A stretch of 64,000 nt of DNA from contig JAJJLU010000339.1 in the NCBI GenBank assembly GCA_023807065.1, positions 1 through 64,000 on the forward strand. The letters run 5' to 3'. The stretch comes from Isotricha intestinalis. Lineage: Eukaryota; Ciliophora; Litostomatea; Vestibuliferida; Isotrichidae. The notes beneath the pieces were generated by a model that worked only from the letters and a program-made list of their open reading frames with translations, was not told the DNA's origin and ran no database searches. Each line of letters starts with the position of its first letter. Positions within the stretch are counted from its first letter, which is position 1. Below are positions 48,202-57,884 of the stretch, one piece after another. The position numbers were made by a program, and so were the translations under genes.

Positions 48202-50889
48202 ATGAAATTTCCCAGAATAAAAATATATATCTTAATAACATTAACAATAATAACATATGAGAAAATATTATTTTCACAATCAAATAGAAATTTACAAGAA
48301 TCTGAAGAAGAAGAATATTATGATGACGAATATGTTCCAATAGAAACATATCAAAGAAGATCAATAAGAATAGGAACAGAAAGAGGTTCAGTATATAAAA
48401 TATTTAAATATTTTATTTCTCCAATAAAAGGTCAAAAAACAAATTTAACAATAGATTTTTATTCAAGAGTAGAAGATGATGTTACATTATATATTTATAC
48501 TGATGAAGAAGATATATATTATGATCCAAAAAATAAAGTATTTAAAGATTCTATTTATGAAGAACAATGTTATAACCAAGATCAAATTATTATTACTGAA
48601 GGTGATTTTTTATCTGAAGAAGGATATATTTATTTAGTTTTTTCTGCTCCTGAAGTAGGAGATTTTAATACTTATATAACTTTATCTTTAGAAAATGAAT
48701 TATATGAAGTATTTTATATTTTCAGATATACTTATTATAATAATGAAGCTAAAACTTATTATTTCCATATTAATAGTCATGATGAAAATGTTAATTTATA
48801 TTTGCAGTTTCAATCTTTAATTTCTGATCCTGATTGTAATATTAAAATTACTACTGATGATGAATTTCAAAATATTAAATTTTCAGCACATTTAACTCAA
48901 TTACAATATGGTAAATTTATTTCTCTTGAAAAAGGTCAAGACTATTATATAGAATTAACTTTAGATCGTCAAAGACACTATAGTCATGGATATCATTTTG
49001 ATATTGCTTTCTCATTTAATAAATACGATGAGCCTATTATTATTGATTTTGAAGAAGGTTTTTCAGAAGAAGCTCCTATTATTATTTCTCAAGATTTATT
49101 TTTTTTTATGGATGTTTCTGAATTAGAATATGATAATGTTTTAATAAGAGGAAATTATGTTTATAATAAAATTGAAAGTTATTCTTATTGTTTTTATGAT
49201 AAATCTTCTCCTCATTCTGCTGTTTTAGATTTTAAAAAAAATGATTTTAAAAAATTAAAAGAAAGTGATTTTACTTCTGTTGCAAGTGATGTATATCTTA
49301 AAATTCCTAGAAATAATAATGATAAGGATAAAAAAATTTTAGGATTTAAAGTTAAATTTAATGCTACTGCTATTAATATGTATGATAATATTGAAAGATT
49401 TTATATGATTAAATTATTGAAAGATCCATTATCTTGGAGTAATTTTAATTTTGAAAATGAAAATATATTGTATTTAACTCAAAGTGATTTTGAAAAAAAT
49501 AATGGTAATGTTTTAATTACTTCTACTAGTAATTTAAATGGTATTATTATATTAGATTTTAGTAAAGAAGATTCTGATGCAGAATATTTAGATTATATCC
49601 CAATATATAAAAACCAATTTTATATATTTGATAAGAAAATATTACCTGATGAATTAATTTTAATTATAAATGAAGAGGAGTCTTATTGTGAATTTAAACA
49701 CAGATTTTTTAATGATATAGAAATATTATCAAATTTATTTGATTCATATGGTAGATTATTTACTATAAATGATTGTGGAAAAACATATTTAATGTTTTCA
49801 CAAGAAAATGAAAACCCATCAGAAGAAGAAAAATCATATATTTATTATAGACAAGTATATGGAGATGCACAAGTATTTTTTGGAAGAATGTATGAATATA
49901 ATAATGAAATAGAATCACTTTTAAATCCAAAATATTTTTATGAAAGTTTAAGTTTATTTGACGCAGATGAAGAATTTTATTTAAAAATAATTTGCTCAAA
50001 ACCTTCTAATATACATTTAATATATTTTGATTCAACTAATACTTTTACTGCAGATACAGGTAATTTTTATCCTATTTATTTAGATTCTAAAGCAAAACCT
50101 TATGATGAAAGAGCTTTAGATATGATTAATAGGAAATTTGATTTTGAATTAGAATTAATAAAAGATAAAACACAACACATTCAAAGTTTTAATTTTGAAT
50201 TTCAAGAAAGAAATGTTGAAATGAATTTAAAAAATCCAAAAGTACATTTTTCAGTTACAATGGTAGAAAATGAATTATTAGAATTTAGTGAAATAAAGGG
50301 AAAAAATTTAGTATTTTTTAAAATAGATTTAGAAGAAGAAGAATATGTAAGATATGAAGAATCAATAAAAATAACAGATGTTCCTACAAATAAAGTATTA
50401 ATATTTCCATTTGAAGAGAGATTAATGGTTCAAACATTTATATTAAAAAATCCTTTTGATAGAATGTGTTTAATATGTATATATAATGATTATAGTTCAG
50501 TATATATTCATCCAATTCGTGGATCATGCTTTTATTTAAATGAAAGAGAAACAAAAACTTTAAATTTTCAATTTGGTAATTTATTTAGATTTTGGAGTTC
50601 TATTGGAAATGAAGAATTTTACACTGTTTTATATGTTGATGATAATATTGAAATTGATTATAAAATTGAAGAAGGTGAAGATCCTGGTTATGATGATTCT
50701 GATGAATTTGATGAGGAAGAAAATGAACCTGAAGAAATTAATGATATTATTAATCCTACTACTTTAAATATTTTAATTTTTATTTTTCTGTTTCTTATAT
50801 CTTTGGGAATTATTATCATTTTAAGAATTACTAAATTTAATGATGGCCTTAGTGAAATGAAAAGTTATCAACTTGACATTGATAATTAA
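48202..50889 (+). CDS. Large type I membrane protein of unknown function
   Basis: The 895-residue protein starts with a signal peptide (about 1-25, IYILITLTIITYEKILFS) and ends with one membrane helix (about 855-877, ILIFIFLFLISLGIIIIL) and a short tail (KFNDGLSEMKSYQLDIDN). The ectodomain is acidic, rich in Tyr/Phe/Asp and beta-like, with a Glu/Asp cluster after the signal peptide (EEEEYYDDEY) and another before the helix. Few cysteines are present. I recognise no catalytic motif, and weak repeats of about 120 residues may exist. A surface or endolysosomal receptor-like role is possible. It is not related to the M60 protein by any motif I can see. Confidence 0.8.
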   Translation: MKFPRIKIYILITLTIITYEKILFSQSNRNLQESEEEEYYDDEYVPIETYQRRSIRIGTERGSVYKIFKYFISPIKGQKTNLTIDFYSRVEDDVTLYIYTDEEDIYYDPKNKVFKDSIYEEQCYNQDQIIITEGDFLSEEGYIYLVFSAPEVGDFNTYITLSLENELYEVFYIFRYTYYNNEAKTYYFHINSHDENVNLYLQFQSLISDPDCNIKITTDDEFQNIKFSAHLTQLQYGKFISLEKGQDYYIELTLDRQRHYSHGYHFDIAFSFNKYDEPIIIDFEEGFSEEAPIIISQDLFFFMDVSELEYDNVLIRGNYVYNKIESYSYCFYDKSSPHSAVLDFKKNDFKKLKESDFTSVASDVYLKIPRNNNDKDKKILGFKVKFNATAINMYDNIERFYMIKLLKDPLSWSNFNFENENILYLTQSDFEKNNGNVLITSTSNLNGIIILDFSKEDSDAEYLDYIPIYKNQFYIFDKKILPDELILIINEEESYCEFKHRFFNDIEILSNLFDSYGRLFTINDCGKTYLMFSQENENPSEEEKSYIYYRQVYGDAQVFFGRMYEYNNEIESLLNPKYFYESLSLFDADEEFYLKIICSKPSNIHLIYFDSTNTFTADTGNFYPIYLDSKAKPYDERALDMINRKFDFELELIKDKTQHIQSFNFEFQERNVEMNLKNPKVHFSVTMVENELLEFSEIKGKNLVFFKIDLEEEEYVRYEESIKITDVPTNKVLIFPFEERLMVQTFILKNPFDRMCLICIYNDYSSVYIHPIRGSCFYLNERETKTLNFQFGNLFRFWSSIGNEEFYTVLYVDDNIEIDYKIEEGEDPGYDDSDEFDEEENEPEEINDIINPTTLNILIFIFLFLISLGIIIILRITKFNDGLSEMKSYQLDIDN

Positions 50890-51047
50890 ATAAATGCTTT
50901 TTTTTGCTATTTAATTTTAATTGTGTTTTTTTATTATTTTGAAAGTTAAAAATAGAGAAAATTGATTTGTGTTTTTTTTAAGTTATTTAATTTAAATTTT
51001 TAAAAATAATTCTTGTTATTCTTTTTTTAATTATTCTATTATCTTTT

Positions 51048-52583
51048 TTAAATTTTTTCTAAAATATTATTCTCATTTTTAACAAGAAACTCCTTATTAT
51101 TTTTAATAAAAACATATTTTAATTCTTGAATATTTTTCAACTCATCCAAATTAACATTTCCATTTTCAACAAATAAAAACTGTGGTTTTATTTTTTTAAC
51201 AAAATCCAAAATATCATTATCAAAATCACATAAAACATAGCAATATAAATATCTTTCTGCATTCAAAAATTCTAAATCGTTTTTTTTATCAATAACAGCT
51301 TTAAAAAAATTATTAGGAATATCATGAACAACATCTCCTTTAATTTGACTAGTTTTATTTAAAATATCATTTTTACTTTTAAAATAATCCCAAAATTCAT
51401 CGAATTCAGCATCAAATTGCATTTTAATATCATTATCCTTAGAATCATTTAAATAATTTCTAATTAATTGTTCTAATAAAGGAAAAGCAATTCTTTTACA
51501 TTCAGCAAGAAAAACAGGTTTAATTTCATATGTCCAATTCATTGTTTGATGTTCTTCAATATTTATTTTTTGTAATAAAGGCATTTTATCAAATATATTT
51601 GTCCAATCATATTCTGAATCAATGTCTTCACAAGTAGCATTTATTATTTTTATTTTTGGACAATTTATTTCTTCTAATATAGGAAATAAATAATCTGAAG
51701 AAATATCATAAAAAATTATTTCTTGTAAATTTACACATTTTGATAAAAATGCTTTTATTTTTGCTTCTGATGATTCATCATCATAATTTATTATTATTCC
51801 TTCTACTTTTGTTATTTTTGATAAATCAAAATTTTCTGTTATTTCTCCTTCAAAATCTGATAGATTAAATACTGTTGCATTTGGTAAGGGAATTAAATAT
51901 TGAATTTTTCCATGAGGATATATTTCTAAACTTTCTTTATTTAATTCCATTAATTCTTTTAATTTTTCATATTCTTCTGTTCCATACCATTCTAATTTCT
52001 TTATTCTATTTTTATATTTTTTTGAATATTCTAAAACACTTTCATATGGAATATTATTTAAATTTATGTGATTTATTAATGGACTTTCTATTTGCTTTTC
52101 TATTAGTTCTTTTGATAAGAAATCAAATGAATTTTCATCTATAATATTTGGAATATATTTAAATAAATCTAAATTATTTATATAGTCTAATTCTTTGTTT
52201 TCATAAATTTCATATTGGAATGATGAATAAGTTATTTGAGATAATATTATTTTGTGTAATTTTATATCATTATTTGTATCTAATTTCATATAATATAATT
52301 CTTTGTTTTTCTGTTTTTCATTTATAAATGTTGAAACTGATTTTGCAAAATTTTCATCTGTGATTTCATCTTTTTCTCTTAAATCATTTAAACATATTTT
52401 ATTAAAGTAATTTACATATTTTGAATCTAATATTGAGGAAAGAATGGTGAATTTATTGAAATATTTAAGAAATAATTTAGTTTGCTCAACATCAATATTT
52501 AATTTTGAAGAAACTTTTAAAATTTCATCATTACTTTTACTTTTAATAGCGTTTTCAATTATTTCTAAAATGGAATTTTCCAT
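51048..52583 (-). CDS. Leucine-rich-repeat-like protein, 511 residues
   Basis: The first 200 residues are helical with no clear family. Residues about 240-360 show an irregular LRR-like alternation (ATVFNLSDFEGEI, VEGIIINYDDE, CVNLQEIIFYDIS, CPKIKIINATCED, MPLLQKINIEEH), and the end has similar strands (KPQFLFVENGNVNLDEL, LKYVFIKNN). LRR domains bind proteins. No membrane segment or enzymatic domain is seen. It is divergent from the WD40 gene with 119 bases between the ATGs. The LRR call is tentative, because repeat lengths vary. Confidence 0.65.
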   Translation of the reverse strand: MENSILEIIENAIKSKSNDEILKVSSKLNIDVEQTKLFLKYFNKFTILSSILDSKYVNYFNKICLNDLREKDEITDENFAKSVSTFINEKQKNKELYYMKLDTNNDIKLHKIILSQITYSSFQYEIYENKELDYINNLDLFKYIPNIIDENSFDFLSKELIEKQIESPLINHINLNNIPYESVLEYSKKYKNRIKKLEWYGTEEYEKLKELMELNKESLEIYPHGKIQYLIPLPNATVFNLSDFEGEITENFDLSKITKVEGIIINYDDESSEAKIKAFLSKCVNLQEIIFYDISSDYLFPILEEINCPKIKIINATCEDIDSEYDWTNIFDKMPLLQKINIEEHQTMNWTYEIKPVFLAECKRIAFPLLEQLIRNYLNDSKDNDIKMQFDAEFDEFWDYFKSKNDILNKTSQIKGDVVHDIPNNFFKAVIDKKNDLEFLNAERYLYCYVLCDFDNDILDFVKKIKPQFLFVENGNVNLDELKNIQELKYVFIKNNKEFLVKNENNILEKI

Positions 52584-52702
52584 TTTTTAAAAATAAAAAA
52601 ACTCAAAAAAAAAAAAGAATTATAAAAACATAAAAATGAAGTATCCAAAAAAATCTTTTCTAAAAAACACAAAAAAAAAATTAAATAAATAAATAAAAAA
52701 AT
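52584..52702. promoter_or_regulatory. 119-bp divergent promoter
   Basis: The spacer between the LRR-like (minus) and WD40 (plus) ATGs. It is composed almost entirely of A-rich runs. No element was recognised. Confidence 0.55.
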
Positions 52703-53716
52703 ATGTTACGTTTTGGAATAGGACAAGGAAAGACAAGAGGAGCATCAAATTTTACAGTATTAACATCAGCAGAGAGAGCATCATCAATAACATTATTATC
52801 AGATAATTCAATAGCTGCAATAGATGAATATGATTTAGTAATATGTAATTCTGAAACATTTAATGTTGAAAGTCGTTTTCCATATTCAATTTTTTTATAT
52901 GGAATATTAGAATTACCAAATAATAAAATTGCTTGTCCAAGTGAAGATTCAAAAATAATTATTGTGAATAAATTAGATAATAATAAATTAGAATTATATC
53001 AAACTTTAGAAGGTCATAATCAAAGAGTTCATCAAGTAATATTATTAGAAAATAAAGATTTATGTTCTTGTTCTTTTGATGGTTCAATTATTATTTGGAA
53101 ATTAAATGAAGAAAATAAATATATTTTACATAAGAAAATTATTGTTGGTGAAATAAGACAAAGTACAAAATTTGATATGAAAACAATGAAAATGGAAAGT
53201 GTTGAAGCTGCAAGATTTATTGATTCAATATGTCAAGTTTCAAGTAATTTAATTTTATGTTCTTCTAATTCTTTTGTTGAAAAACCAGGATATGTTAAAT
53301 TTGTTAATATTGATAATGGAACTATAGAAAAAAAAATAATGTTAGAAATAGGAAATTGGATTACTATGGTTAAAATTAATGATGATAATGTTTTTATTGG
53401 AGGATTAAATTTAATATATTTAATTAAAATTAGTGAAATGAAAAAAGTAAAAGAAATAGATTGTAAAATTAGAAGAAGTGGAAATGTTACTTGTGTTTAT
53501 AAAAGTAAAGATAATAAATATATTTATGCTGGTATTACTGAAGGTTCTGGTGATAATGCTTCTTCTAGATTGTTTAAATATGTTATTGATGGTGATGATG
53601 TTAAAGAAGAAAAAAGAGGTTTTGATGAACCTGATCTTATTTCTTGTATTTGTAAATTAGATAATGGAAAAATTATCACTGGACCTAAAGTTAAAGTCAT
53701 TGATGATTTAGTTTAA
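52703..53716 (+). CDS. WD40-repeat protein, 337 residues
   Basis: Several blades are visible: ITLLSDNSIAAIDEYDLVICN, ILELPNNKIACPSEDSKIIIV, then HNQRVHQVILLENKDLCSCSFDGSIIIWKL, the clearest WD-type repeat with its closing Trp, and later VTCVYKSKDNKYIYAGI. The length is right for a seven-blade propeller with little else. WD40 propellers are scaffolds, and no partner domain is attached. The gene starts MLRFGIGQGKTRGASNF and is divergent from an LRR-like gene, so the two may share control. It is not close to the EIPR1-like WD40 protein in any motif. Confidence 0.8.
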   Translation: MLRFGIGQGKTRGASNFTVLTSAERASSITLLSDNSIAAIDEYDLVICNSETFNVESRFPYSIFLYGILELPNNKIACPSEDSKIIIVNKLDNNKLELYQTLEGHNQRVHQVILLENKDLCSCSFDGSIIIWKLNEENKYILHKKIIVGEIRQSTKFDMKTMKMESVEAARFIDSICQVSSNLILCSSNSFVEKPGYVKFVNIDNGTIEKKIMLEIGNWITMVKINDDNVFIGGLNLIYLIKISEMKKVKEIDCKIRRSGNVTCVYKSKDNKYIYAGITEGSGDNASSRLFKYVIDGDDVKEEKRGFDEPDLISCICKLDNGKIITGPKVKVIDDLV

Positions 53717-53905
53717 AATTTTAATTTATTTATTTAAAAATTTATGAGGGATATTTTTTATTATTTATTTTAAAAAATTAATTTATGTTTTTTATTATTT
53801 TTTTTAAATTGTTTAATATAATTTTAATTCATTTACTCAAATTAATTGGTTATAAATAATAAATAAATAAAACCAAAAAGATAATAAATTTAAATATTAA
53901 ATTTT

Positions 53906-56563
53906 TTAAGCAATTTGGAATTCTGAATATAAAGGGAAATGATCACTAACATAGATGCCTTTATTTTTATTAATAACACTTTCCTCACTAAAAATTTTAA
54001 CATTATTTAAACTCACTTTGTTTTGAGAATCAATATAAAACATATAATCCCATCTTTTAAAAGCAATTCCAGTGAATTCATGATAAGTATTATCATTATT
54101 AATTAAATTAAATCCAGCATCTTTAATTAATTGAATAATAACATCATTTTCATCACAATAAAAACATCCACCTAAAAAGATAATAACATTATTATTATAT
54201 TTAAAGATTATTTTTTTAACTTCATTTAATAAAACTCTAACAGAAGGTAAATGAGCATTCATATTTACATGATCTAAATGAACATTAAAGAATAAATAAT
54301 TATAATTAAAATCAATTTTTTGTAAAAAACACCAAGTACAAATTCTAGGGAAAAAATTATTAAAATCATTTGAACCAGGAATATTAGGTGTTGAACTTAA
54401 CCAAAATTGACCCCAATCAAATAAGGTAAATTTATTTTTATTATATGCAATACTTATTTTTTCACTTGATTCACTTTTATCTCTATATATACCTATACAA
54501 TTAAATATACAATCTATTGAATTTGAAATATCATCATATTGTTTTCTTGTCATTTCTTGAAAAAATATTATATCTGCTTTTGATTTAAATATTATTTCTA
54601 TCATTCTTTCTTTTCTATTATACCATATATTATTTCCATCTGTATTATTTAAATATCTTATATTAACATTTAATATTCCTAAAATTTTGCTTTTATCTTC
54701 ATTTAAATAATTAAATATTTCATTTGATGTTTTATAATTTTCATATGGTTTTCCATACCATTCTATTTTATTATTATTATTATTATCATTATTATCATTT
54801 TCATTTTTATAGAAAAATTTATATTCAAAAGGAAATTGATTTTGTTTTATTGGAATATTTGCATAAAAATATTTTTTACCATTAATAACTTTTTTTTTTA
54901 ATTTTAATCCTCTATTAGAATCCCAATTACCTAAAGAATCAATATTTCCAGTAACATAAAAATCTTTATTTTGAATTTCATCATTAATTTCAATTAAGAA
55001 AGGATAAAGAACAATATGATCACTTGTAAAAGATAATCTTCTTTTATTTATTTCTTCTTTTAAATTATCAAATTCTTCAGGATAAATACTTTTTTTTTTT
55101 TTTAATTTTCTATTTTTTGCACTTTCTAAGGTTGAATCTGCAGGAATAAAACTATCAGAAGCATAATCTTCATCATTTTGATTTTCAGGGAAAATTAAAT
55201 AATCTTCATTTTTTTTTTTTTTATTAACATTTGGTTTTTTTATTTTTTTTGGTATTTTATTATTATCTAAAATTTCTTCTGGATTTGCTTCTTTATTTCT
55301 TTTATCATCATTTTCATTTTCTGCTTCCGGTGTTATTTCAAAAGGATATTTATTTTTTTTTGGTAAAGGAAAATTATTAAAATTTGTTAATAATGATAAA
55401 TCTGATTTTTCTATTAAAAATGAATTTGGATTTAATTTTCTTATTTCATTTAATTCTAATTGTAATTTCTCATTTTCTTCTTTTTCTTTTTCAATTTCTT
55501 CTATTTTTAATAAATTTAATTCATTATTTGATGATTTTTTTTCTAAAAATTCTTTTTTCATTTTTATTCTTTTTTGTCTTTCTAAAATTTCATTTTCATA
55601 TTCTTCAGTTATTTTCCTTTTTTTTATTTTCAAATTTTTTTCTTCTTTATTAATATTGTTTTTTATCTCTTCTAATTTTTTTTGTTTTAATTCTCTTTCT
55701 TTATATTCTTTCTCATTTATTTCTTTTAAAATTTGTTGTTTTTCTAAATATAATTCTATTTCTTTTTTAAATTTATCTTTTTCTTCTTCTAATTCTTTTT
55801 CTATTTTTTCTTTTTCTTTTATATCTTTATCTATTAATTCACTTTTTTCTTTTTTCATTTTTAATAATTCTTCATTTTCTTTTAATAATCTTTCTCTTTC
55901 TTCATTTAATTTTTTTAAAGTATTACTTTCTTCATCTAATTTCATTTCTTGTTTTTTTTTTCTTTCATATTCTTTTTCAACATTATCAAATAAATCATTG
56001 AATAAATTTAATTCTCCTTTTCTAAATTTTTTAGCATGATTATCCAATTGAAAAGATAAAATAAAAGTTAAATTTCTATCAATCATTTTAGTTTTAGCTC
56101 TTTTTAATCTTCTTTCATAATATTCAGTTTTTTCATCAATAATCATTAAATCAATGTAAATTAACATATCTTCTGAAGTACAATCCATCAATTTCATTAT
56201 TTTATTCATTGAATTATTTTCTATATGAATTTCTTCTTCTTGATCAATCATTCTAATATTAAACACATCTTCTTTTAAAAAAATCTTATCATACTTAATA
56301 TGATTTACTGATATTTCTCCTCCATAAATTTCTTCTTTTTCTTCACTTTCTCTATATAAAATTATGTAATTTTGATATTGCATTGGAAGTTTTCCACACA
56401 TTTTCATTATTTTTATAAATATTGATTTTGTTATTTTTATTTTCCTTGTTTTTGTTTTGTCTTCGTTCAAAAAATTCACATTAAAATTTAGATATTTGTC
56501 TTCTGTTCCTTGTTTAAATATATTCTTTATTTCAACTGTTTTCTTCTTCTGACTTGATCTCAT
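53906..56563 (-). CDS. Coiled-coil protein with CBM20 and EEP (DNase I-like) domains, catalytic motif missing
   Basis: The 885-residue protein begins with a globular part (1-190) I do not recognise, followed by a long Lys/Glu coiled coil (about 195-385) and a basic linker. A starch-binding CBM20 domain (about 517-610) has the GNIDSLGNWDSNRGLKL core and WYGKPYENYKT. An endonuclease/exonuclease/phosphatase domain (about 624-885) follows, with FFQEMT, FNVHLDH, KRWDYMFYI and YVSDHFPLY. Where this family has GDFN or a close variant, the protein reads GGCFYCDEN (about 792-800), so the catalytic Asp and Asn are absent. It may bind glycogen-like glucan and a nucleotide or phospho-substrate without cutting it. 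Confidence 0.82.
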   Translation of the reverse strand: MRSSQKKKTVEIKNIFKQGTEDKYLNFNVNFLNEDKTKTRKIKITKSIFIKIMKMCGKLPMQYQNYIILYRESEEKEEIYGGEISVNHIKYDKIFLKEDVFNIRMIDQEEEIHIENNSMNKIMKLMDCTSEDMLIYIDLMIIDEKTEYYERRLKRAKTKMIDRNLTFILSFQLDNHAKKFRKGELNLFNDLFDNVEKEYERKKKQEMKLDEESNTLKKLNEERERLLKENEELLKMKKEKSELIDKDIKEKEKIEKELEEEKDKFKKEIELYLEKQQILKEINEKEYKERELKQKKLEEIKNNINKEEKNLKIKKRKITEEYENEILERQKRIKMKKEFLEKKSSNNELNLLKIEEIEKEKEENEKLQLELNEIRKLNPNSFLIEKSDLSLLTNFNNFPLPKKNKYPFEITPEAENENDDKRNKEANPEEILDNNKIPKKIKKPNVNKKKKNEDYLIFPENQNDEDYASDSFIPADSTLESAKNRKLKKKKSIYPEEFDNLKEEINKRRLSFTSDHIVLYPFLIEINDEIQNKDFYVTGNIDSLGNWDSNRGLKLKKKVINGKKYFYANIPIKQNQFPFEYKFFYKNENDNNDNNNNNKIEWYGKPYENYKTSNEIFNYLNEDKSKILGILNVNIRYLNNTDGNNIWYNRKERMIEIIFKSKADIIFFQEMTRKQYDDISNSIDCIFNCIGIYRDKSESSEKISIAYNKNKFTLFDWGQFWLSSTPNIPGSNDFNNFFPRICTWCFLQKIDFNYNYLFFNVHLDHVNMNAHLPSVRVLLNEVKKIIFKYNNNVIIFLGGCFYCDENDVIIQLIKDAGFNLINNDNTYHEFTGIAFKRWDYMFYIDSQNKVSLNNVKIFSEESVINKNKGIYVSDHFPLYSEFQIA

Positions 56564-56819
56564 GTTTTTTTAATTTATTATTTCCCACTATTTAAATATA
56601 ATGGATTTAGATACATTAATTTTGGATGTATAAATTAATTTTTATAAAAAATAAAAATACATTGAATTAAAATTATTATTTTCCATTTTTTAATTAAATA
56701 ATTGCAAATTATAAAAAACATTAAATTATAAAAAAATTAAAAAAAATCAATTAAAATATTAAAAAATTTTTTTAAAAACCCAAAAATAAAAACAATAAAA
56801 CACTCCTTAAAACAAAATT

Positions 56820-57653
56820 TTATTCTAAAACAAACTTTTGAATAATTTCAGCAACACCTCCTTCTTCGAAATTTTTAGTAGAGACATACTTAGCATGTTC
56901 CTTAAGAGCATCTTTAGCATTAGCAACACAACATCCTAATCCAGCAGCATCAATCATAGTAACATCATTAAAATCATCACCAATAGCAATAGTACTTTTC
57001 ATATCAATATTTAAAAACTCTGCAATCATTTTTAAAGCATTTCCCTTAGTTACTCCTTTAGGATTCATTTCTAAATATCTATTTGCTGAAAATGCTATTT
57101 CTATTTTATCTCCAAATTTTTCATAAATTTCCTTTGAAATATTTTTTAAATATTCTATATCAAATTTACAAAAAAGTACTTTCCCAAAACTTTTATCTTT
57201 TAAATCTTCTAATTTTTCCCAACTAATATCAATATATTCTTCATGATGTAATTCTTTCTTTTTTAGTTCAGCTTCAATATTTCTGAAAATATAACAATTT
57301 TCACTGTCATATAATTGATACATAACATCATATTTTTTTCCAAATTCTAAAATTTCTTTAGCTAAATCAAATGATATTCCATTATATTTAATTATTTTTC
57401 CTGTATTTTCAACAATTAAAGCACCATTTAATAAACATGAATATTCATTTTCCATTCCTTCACTTCCTATTTCTTTCATTATTGGCTTTGCTAATTTAAA
57501 TGAACGTGCAGAACATATTACAAATTTTACTCCCTTTTCACGTGCTTCAGTTATTGCTTTTTTATTTATATCTGGAACTTTATCTTGACCTTTTACTATT
57601 AATGTACCATCTAAATCTGAAAGGATTAATTTATATTTTAATTCTTCTGACAT
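56820..57653 (-). CDS. Cof-type HAD phosphatase
   Basis: At 277 residues this is a complete Cof/IIB-class HAD hydrolase. Motif I is LSDLDGTLI (Asp13 and Asp15), motif II is FVICSAR, and motifs III/IV are the KGNALKMIAEFL lysine and AIGDDFNDVTMIDAAGLG near the C-terminus. The central cap is of the type that selects sugar phosphates or nucleotide cofactors. Family members dephosphorylate small metabolites such as FMN, pyridoxal phosphate and hexose phosphates. The substrate cannot be told. The sequence is close to bacterial style and could have been acquired by transfer, which only a tree would settle. Confidence 0.92.
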   Translation of the reverse strand: MSEELKYKLILSDLDGTLIVKGQDKVPDINKKAITEAREKGVKFVICSARSFKLAKPIMKEIGSEGMENEYSCLLNGALIVENTGKIIKYNGISFDLAKEILEFGKKYDVMYQLYDSENCYIFRNIEAELKKKELHHEEYIDISWEKLEDLKDKSFGKVLFCKFDIEYLKNISKEIYEKFGDKIEIAFSANRYLEMNPKGVTKGNALKMIAEFLNIDMKSTIAIGDDFNDVTMIDAAGLGCCVANAKDALKEHAKYVSTKNFEEGGVAEIIQKFVLE

Positions 57654-57884
57654 TTTTTTTTTTATATTTTTCTATTTTAATGGTATTATTATATACGTTT
57701 TTTATTTAGTTTTTTTATTTTTTTTTTATTTGTTTTCTTTTTTTTTTATTTTTTAAGGTGTTAAATTAATATGTTTTTTAAATTTATTATTGATAATGTA
57801 TTATTTTTTATATCATTTGTGAAAAACAAACTTTTCATTTTTTTATACACACAAATACATAAAAATATTATGAAATACAATTAA

